Shown piece by piece: positions 60,274 through 64,000 of a stretch of DNA of 64,000 nucleotides. The position numbers and the translations under genes are program-made. Origin of the DNA: JAJFUV01 sp964561215 (GTDB lineage: Bacteria > Acidobacteriota > Terriglobia > Bryobacterales > Bryobacteraceae); contig CAZLOS010000014.1 in the NCBI GenBank assembly GCA_964561215.1, positions 4,102 to 68,101 on the forward strand, in the 5' to 3' direction. The notes under the pieces were generated by a model. That model had not been told where the DNA came from. It ran no database searches and worked only from the letters and a program-made list of their open reading frames with translations. Position 1 is the stretch's first letter. The number at the start of each line of letters is the position of its first letter.

Positions 60274-62324
60274 CTGGATGCCTCCAAAGCGGGCGGCGGC
60301 GTCTCCAGCCATTTCAGGTTGAAGCGGTAGTAATTGATGCTCGAGATCAGGTGGATGAGCCCGTCGCGCGATTGACAGATGGCCATGTAACCGCGCGGTT
60401 CGGCGTTTTCGCGATTCATGACGAACTTCGATTTCGCGTCAAGAGTGTCCACTTCCTTGCCCGGGCCGTCGTCGCTTACTAGCCGGACCGTGGGCCACGT
60501 CTTGCCTTCGTCACGCGAAACGGCGGCGAACAGGCCACGCACGGGCCGCTGTTTGCCGCTTACGTCCGTGACCGTCACCGGTTCGGTCGCAAAGCTGACA
60601 GACAGCAGCGGGCCTTCCTTCAAGCGCATCAGTACCAGGCGCTGCCCGCCACCGATGGGCGGCCACATGGACGCCTTGGACCGCCATGTCTTGCCCATGT
60701 CCGCCGAGACGCTTTGCGGCATCTTGCCGTCAATGTTCTGGCCACGCCCGAAAGCGAACAGGCGCCCGTCCTTCAACTGCACACAGCCCGCGTGGATGCC
60801 GGCGATGGTCCCGCCCGGATCGCTCCACGTCTTGCCGTTGTCGCGGCTGATCTGCAGCGCGGAGCCGGCGGTCCCGCCCGGTCCGGCATCCGCCGTGAAA
60901 AGAATGGCACCCTCGCGCGTGCGGATCACGTTGGGGATCACCTGCTGCCGCGTCACGTGCTCGGGTAAGATCAGCTTCGCACGCGACCAACTGACGCCAT
61001 TATCGGTGGAAGTGCGCATCGCCACCGCCAGCGGGCCCCAGGTAGCGGCAGTGGAAAGGCCGTTGAAGTGATAGAGCGTTTCCGCCCCGTCGTACCAGAG
61101 CGCCGGCGCGTGATCGTTGCGGTCCGGAGCATCCCAGAACGGCGACGCCGGTTCCCATTCGGTGGTGCCCGCGCGCAGGCGGCTGGCAGCCATGGCCAGT
61201 TCGCGGCCTCGCTCGGTCACGGTGGTATACCAGATAGCCAGCAGGTCGCCGTTGGGACATTCCGCGATGCCGGCATCGTGGTTGTGATTGGAGTACAGCG
61301 GACCTTCGGAACCCGCCGGGATCTTCACGTACTTAACCGGGCCGAAGAAGTGCGGCTGCTTCATGTCGATGCGCGCGGCAGCCTTAGGTGGTGCACCCTG
61401 ACGGACGTTCTTCTGATACAGCTCCGGCTCGGGAGGAGGAAGCTGGCGCGTGGCCGGCATCCCGCCCAGCACTACGCGCAGGCCGATCATCCAGTGCTTA
61501 TCTTCGGGAAGCGTGCCCATGCGGTTGGCCGAGCGCATGTAGAATGCAAACGTCGAGTGGCTTCCGCCGCGCGTCACCTTGAAATCGCCGCTCGACCGGC
61601 CTGTCGGATCCACCTGGTCGCCAGCGACGTACGGCCCGTACCAATCCTCGCACCACTCCTCGACGTTCCCGTGCATGTCGAACAGGCCCCACGGATTGGC
61701 GGGCGTCTTGCCAACGTGAATCGCGGTGAGGCTTTCGCGGCCCCGGCTGCGGCCCGGCGCGGGATACCAACTGTTGTCCGGCTTGTTGAGGTAGGCGTCG
61801 GGCAGCGTGTCTCCTGTAGAAAAGGCGGTGGTCGTGCCCGCGCGCGCGGCGTACTCCCATTCGGCTTCGGTCGGCAGGCGGTAAGGCAGGCCCTCTTTGA
61901 TCGAGAGCCAGTCGCAGAAGGCCTTGGCGTCGTGCCAGCTTACGAACACCACCGCCTCGTCGCTATCGATGGAGAAGCCCAGCTTGCCTCTGAGGTGCGC
62001 ATGGCGTGGATCGAAGCGCTCAAACTGCGCGTTGGTAACTTCGAGCACGCCCATATAGAAGGGCTTCGTAATCCGCACGTTGTGCACCGGCCGCTCGTCG
62101 TAGTCGCCGCTCGCCGGCAGCCAGACGGGGCGCTTGCCATCCGCCTCGGTGACCTTCACCACAGAGTCGTCCAGCCGGGCGTCGTTGCCCATGCGGAAGC
62201 TGCCCGGCTCGATGCGCACGAACTCCATGCCAATCGAGTTGGTGAACGTCTTCTCCTTAGGAAAATCGGCCGCCAGGAGCCCGCAAGCGGCAAGCATGGA
62301 AGTGGCGAAGCAATTGAGTTTCAC
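60270..62324 (-). CDS. FGE-like domain fused to sialidase-like BNR domain, secreted
   Basis: 684 residues from GTG 62324, with GGGGAGG 7 bases upstream. A lipoprotein-like or Sec signal (SMLAACGLLAADF), then a formylglycine-generating-enzyme-like domain (about 25-270: 'IGMEFVRIEPGSFRMGN', 'LPTEAEWEYAARAGT', 'NVEEWCEDWYG', 'VTRGGSHSTFAFYMRSANR'), then a sialidase-type beta-propeller (about 310-680) with Asp-box repeats 'STDNGVSW', 'SRDNGKTW', 'SADMGKTW', 'SRDEGKTW'. The FGE active-site Cys pair is absent, so the first domain probably binds rather than modifies. Glycan hydrolysis is a family-based guess. Confidence 0.85.
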   Translation of the reverse strand: MKLNCFATSMLAACGLLAADFPKEKTFTNSIGMEFVRIEPGSFRMGNDARLDDSVVKVTEADGKRPVWLPASGDYDERPVHNVRITKPFYMGVLEVTNAQFERFDPRHAHLRGKLGFSIDSDEAVVFVSWHDAKAFCDWLSIKEGLPYRLPTEAEWEYAARAGTTTAFSTGDTLPDAYLNKPDNSWYPAPGRSRGRESLTAIHVGKTPANPWGLFDMHGNVEEWCEDWYGPYVAGDQVDPTGRSSGDFKVTRGGSHSTFAFYMRSANRMGTLPEDKHWMIGLRVVLGGMPATRQLPPPEPELYQKNVRQGAPPKAAARIDMKQPHFFGPVKYVKIPAGSEGPLYSNHNHDAGIAECPNGDLLAIWYTTVTERGRELAMAASRLRAGTTEWEPASPFWDAPDRNDHAPALWYDGAETLYHFNGLSTAATWGPLAVAMRTSTDNGVSWSRAKLILPEHVTRQQVIPNVIRTREGAILFTADAGPGGTAGSALQISRDNGKTWSDPGGTIAGIHAGCVQLKDGRLFAFGRGQNIDGKMPQSVSADMGKTWRSKASMWPPIGGGQRLVLMRLKEGPLLSVSFATEPVTVTDVSGKQRPVRGLFAAVSRDEGKTWPTVRLVSDDGPGKEVDTLDAKSKFVMNRENAEPRGYMAICQSRDGLIHLISSINYYRFNLKWLETPPPALEASR

Positions 62325-62458
62325 GGGAGCGCCTCCCCAATGCGAGCGACTATCGAACACATCGAAAAGGATGGTACCATGTAGGCGCTTCACACGCTCA
62401 CGGACAGCCGAGAATCCGTTTCTCATTCCGGGATACGCCGCCCGGGATGCGTTTCTGC

Positions 62459-62464
62459 CATAAT
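62459..62464 (+). promoter_or_regulatory. -10-like CATAAT (TGCCATAAT context) for the 62479 gene
   Basis: CATAAT ends 14 bases before ATG 62479. A GGAG at 62467-62470 lies between, but would be near or above the predicted transcript start. Confidence 0.35.
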
Positions 62465-62478
62465 CTGGAGATCGCGCT

Positions 62479-62781
62479 ATGACGCCTCCCAACGAAGACC
62501 TCGACCATCCATTTGAAAGCGTCGAAAGCGCACAGGAGTTCTTCGAACTTCTCATGCAAGCTATCGAGGAGACCCAAGCCGAGATTCAGGAGCAGCTTCG
62601 CGCCGCGCGCGAGGCCGGCAATTCACGCCACGAACAGGCGCTGCAACTGGTGTCGTATAAACTCCAGAATCTTGCGCAGCATGTTACCACCAGCCGCCGT
62701 ATTCTGAACGACTTGCGCAGCTTGCGGCGGCTGCTGCTCGAAGAACGCGCCTCCCGGGGGGAGGCTGATCCGGTCGCCTGA
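62479..62781 (+). CDS. Small helical protein of unknown function
   Basis: 100 residues, almost all predicted helix with heptad-like spacing ('EFFELLMQAIEETQAEIQEQ', 'LQNLAQHVTTSRRILNDLRS'). Acidic N-terminus, basic C-terminus, no Cys and no signal. It may dimerise as a coiled coil. The last 159 bases overlap the opposite-strand zinc-ribbon gene. I cannot exclude that one of the two frames is not expressed. Confidence 0.65.
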   Translation: MTPPNEDLDHPFESVESAQEFFELLMQAIEETQAEIQEQLRAAREAGNSRHEQALQLVSYKLQNLAQHVTTSRRILNDLRSLRRLLLEERASRGEADPVA

Positions 62782-63288
62782 AGGCGCCGGCTCGCTCCAC
62801 TCGCGCGGATCCGTACCGTCGGGAGCCGTCGTGATTCGTGCCAACTCCTTGTGATCCAACCAGTTCAACCGGCAGCGGGGACAGTTGTCGATGATGATCG
62901 CGCCCGGCCCGCCGTACGGGTGCGTGTCCATGAGTTCGCCGCATTCCGGGCAAAGCACGCTCCGGTTCATGTCGTTCCAGCCGGGCGTCTGGGCCGGCAC
63001 GCTCGCCGCTCGCAATTCCACGCGCCGCTCGGCGATGATCGACATGAAATCGTCCATCGAAATCAGCATCCCCCGGCAGCGCTGGCAATAGAGAATCCGG
63101 CGGTGCGCCAGCACGGCTTCAAATAGCGGGATACGGCAGACCGGACACGGTGAGTCGTCCACCTTTCCGAAAACCCGCACATCGTCCTGGTCCGGTTCGG
63201 GAAACACGATATTCCCGCAATAGTTGCAGATCAGGCACTCTTTGGCCGGCTCCAGGCGCATGCCGCCGCCGCAGGATACACAGTTCAC
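62623..63288 (-). CDS. Multi-zinc-ribbon protein (zf-TFIIB-like)
   Basis: 221 residues from GTG 63288, with AGGA 7 bases upstream; longer readings add an unrelated head. Four CxxC sets appear: 'VNCVSCGGGM', 'LICNYCGNIVFP', 'CPVCRIPLFEAVL...YCQRCRGML' and 'CPECGELMDTHPYGG...CPRCRLNWLDH'. The last two are the zf-TFIIB type. Probably a nucleic-acid or protein-docking role. The C-terminal tail (PPQAAQVVQNTAAGGNM) overlaps the 62479 gene. Confidence 0.8.
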   Translation of the reverse strand: MNCVSCGGGMRLEPAKECLICNYCGNIVFPEPDQDDVRVFGKVDDSPCPVCRIPLFEAVLAHRRILYCQRCRGMLISMDDFMSIIAERRVELRAASVPAQTPGWNDMNRSVLCPECGELMDTHPYGGPGAIIIDNCPRCRLNWLDHKELARITTAPDGTDPREWSEPAPSGDRISLPPGGAFFEQQPPQAAQVVQNTAAGGNMLRKILEFIRHQLQRLFVA

Positions 63289-63633
63289 CTCAACATCCTC
63301 ACGTGTCTTCGTCCTATTCGAAACCAATCGGGCGGCCGGACGCAAGCATATGCGTCCCGTCGAATCGGTATCCCTCCCACTTGTTTGGACGCTGTCCGCC
63401 CCGGCAGTTGGTCCAGGTGCCCGTACAGGCCGGGGGCACACATAGGTACTGTCGCATTGGGTGGCGGGGGACCCGCCCTGTATACAGTGGTCCCGATGCG
63501 CCGCATCGCTTTATTCAGCAGGCCGCTGCCCGCGCATCGAGGCGCGTACTTTCCCTATGCGGAACGCGGAACCAGAGGGGGGCGGTGGTTTCGTTGAAGG
63601 CGTCCGCGATCGCAGCGACGATGATCTATTTCT
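63289..63633. other. Intergenic region; possible acyltransferase-3 remnant at its end
   Basis: This 345-base stretch has no convincing complete gene. Near its right end, and running to 63659, the plus strand encodes 'AIAATMIYFFIEEPLRS' then stops. That looks like the final helix and FIExPxR tail of acyltransferase-3 (OafA-like) membrane proteins, with no matching upstream part. It also overlaps the end of the minus-strand propeller gene. Otherwise I see only GC-rich non-coding sequence. Confidence 0.35.
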
Positions 63634-64000
63634 TCATTGAGGAGCCACTTCGGTCTTAGTTCGCGTGTAGCGACGCATTGTGTCCCACTTCTCTGTGGTG
63701 ATGAGCGTCGTTCCATCAAAGCCGAGTATCCTGGCCCAGCCTGGCGTGTTTAGACCTGCAACAGGAGCCACATTCCAGGCGCGGCTGCTTCGGTCGAATG
63801 CCAGAACCTCGAATATATGGTCCTCATACCTGCCAACGAAGAGACCGTTCTCCGCATCAAGACCAACCCCAGAAATCTGTTTGATGCCCACACCAGGCGG
63901 CCCATCGAAGCGTTCGATCTCTCTCCCGTCAAGCGAGAACTCGATATACTCACAGCCGTTTGTGAACCAACCGTCCAGATCGTGCCATCCCCGGCAATCG
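63634..64000 (-). CDS. Beta-propeller-type protein, C-terminal part (start off the window)
   Basis: The minus strand is open from base 63999 to a stop at 63634, about 121 codons, and continues beyond the window. Repeats such as 'GVGLDAENGLFVGRYEDH', 'VLAFDRSSRAWNVAP' and 'ILGFDGTTLITTEKWD' fit blades of an NHL/6-bladed propeller. Secretion and function cannot be judged without the N-terminus. Confidence 0.65.
   Translation of the reverse strand, partial: DCRGWHDLDGWFTNGCEYIEFSLDGREIERFDGPPGVGIKQISGVGLDAENGLFVGRYEDHIFEVLAFDRSSRAWNVAPVAGLNTPGWARILGFDGTTLITTEKWDTMRRYTRTKTEVAPQ

Noticed and set aside
1..64000. tRNA, rRNA, CRISPR arrays, prophage or intact insertion sequences
   Set aside because: No cloverleaf-like sequences, regular spaced repeats, integrases or transposases were seen on reading both strands; small non-coding RNAs cannot be excluded without a covariance search.

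Overview
The window is about 64 kb of high-GC, gene-dense bacterial chromosome. No rRNA or tRNA gene, CRISPR array, intact transposase or phage gene was seen. I infer a soil-type member of the Acidobacteriota (Bryobacterales/Solibacter-like). The grounds are many Tat-exported Gfo/Idh/MocA oxidoreductases, an HTH-TolB-TPR regulator of a kind common there, a MoxR-DUF58-vWA cluster, and a mixture of carbohydrate scavenging and housekeeping genes. This taxonomic guess rests on gene content only.

Layout. 1-4.9 kb (-): pyrR-pyrB-pyrC pyrimidine operon running into a UPF0182 membrane protein cut by the window edge. 5-6.8 kb: a probable lipoprotein whose start is damaged or unusual, then a Tat-exported oxidoreductase. 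6.9-13.1 kb (-): MoxR ATPase, DUF58 protein and a giant BatA-like protein with three vWA-like domains. 13.1-15.5 kb (+): class III aminotransferase, a decayed SDR gene and a bactofilin. 15.9-18.1 kb (-): ceramidase-like hydrolase plus two small tandem paralogues. 18.2-25.5 kb (+): two amidohydrolases, a fucose-isomerase-like protein, an oxidoreductase, homoserine kinase and a URO-D-like protein, with a REP-like inverted repeat inside. 25.5-33.7 kb: oxidoreductase, APC permease, a second DUF58 protein, C45-type hydrolase, glycosyltransferase and FAD oxidoreductase. 33.8-37.4 kb: iron alcohol dehydrogenase, queE-queC and an MFS transporter. 37.5-42.6 kb: secreted protein, zinc-ribbon membrane protein, histidine phosphatase, gatB, kdgK. 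42.8-45.5 kb: two-component system interrupted by an antisense DUF4405 gene. 45.7-52.4 kb: regulator, leuA, DMT transporter, 3-hydroxyacyl-CoA dehydrogenase, GH109-like oxidoreductase and a small membrane protein. 52.5-58.1 kb (-): amtB-glnB-glnD nitrogen sensing, then groES-ompH. 58.2-64 kb: TGS GTPase, URO-D-like protein, an FGE-like/sialidase fusion, two overlapping small genes and a partial beta-propeller gene.

Themes. (1) About a dozen genes have a TATAAT-like hexamer only 6-10 bases before the start codon, which suggests widespread leaderless transcription. (2) Several operon junctions use TTGA, GTGA or ATGA stop/start overlaps. (3) Convergent genes abut or overlap, with almost no intrinsic terminators between them. 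(4) Sugar and acyl-amino-sugar scavenging genes recur: four Gfo/Idh/MocA proteins, two non-heme URO-D-like proteins, D-aminoacylase-like and sialidase-like enzymes. The most system-like candidates are the triple-vWA MoxR cluster, the ceramidase-like/tandem-paralogue operon, and the sialidase/URO-D operon.
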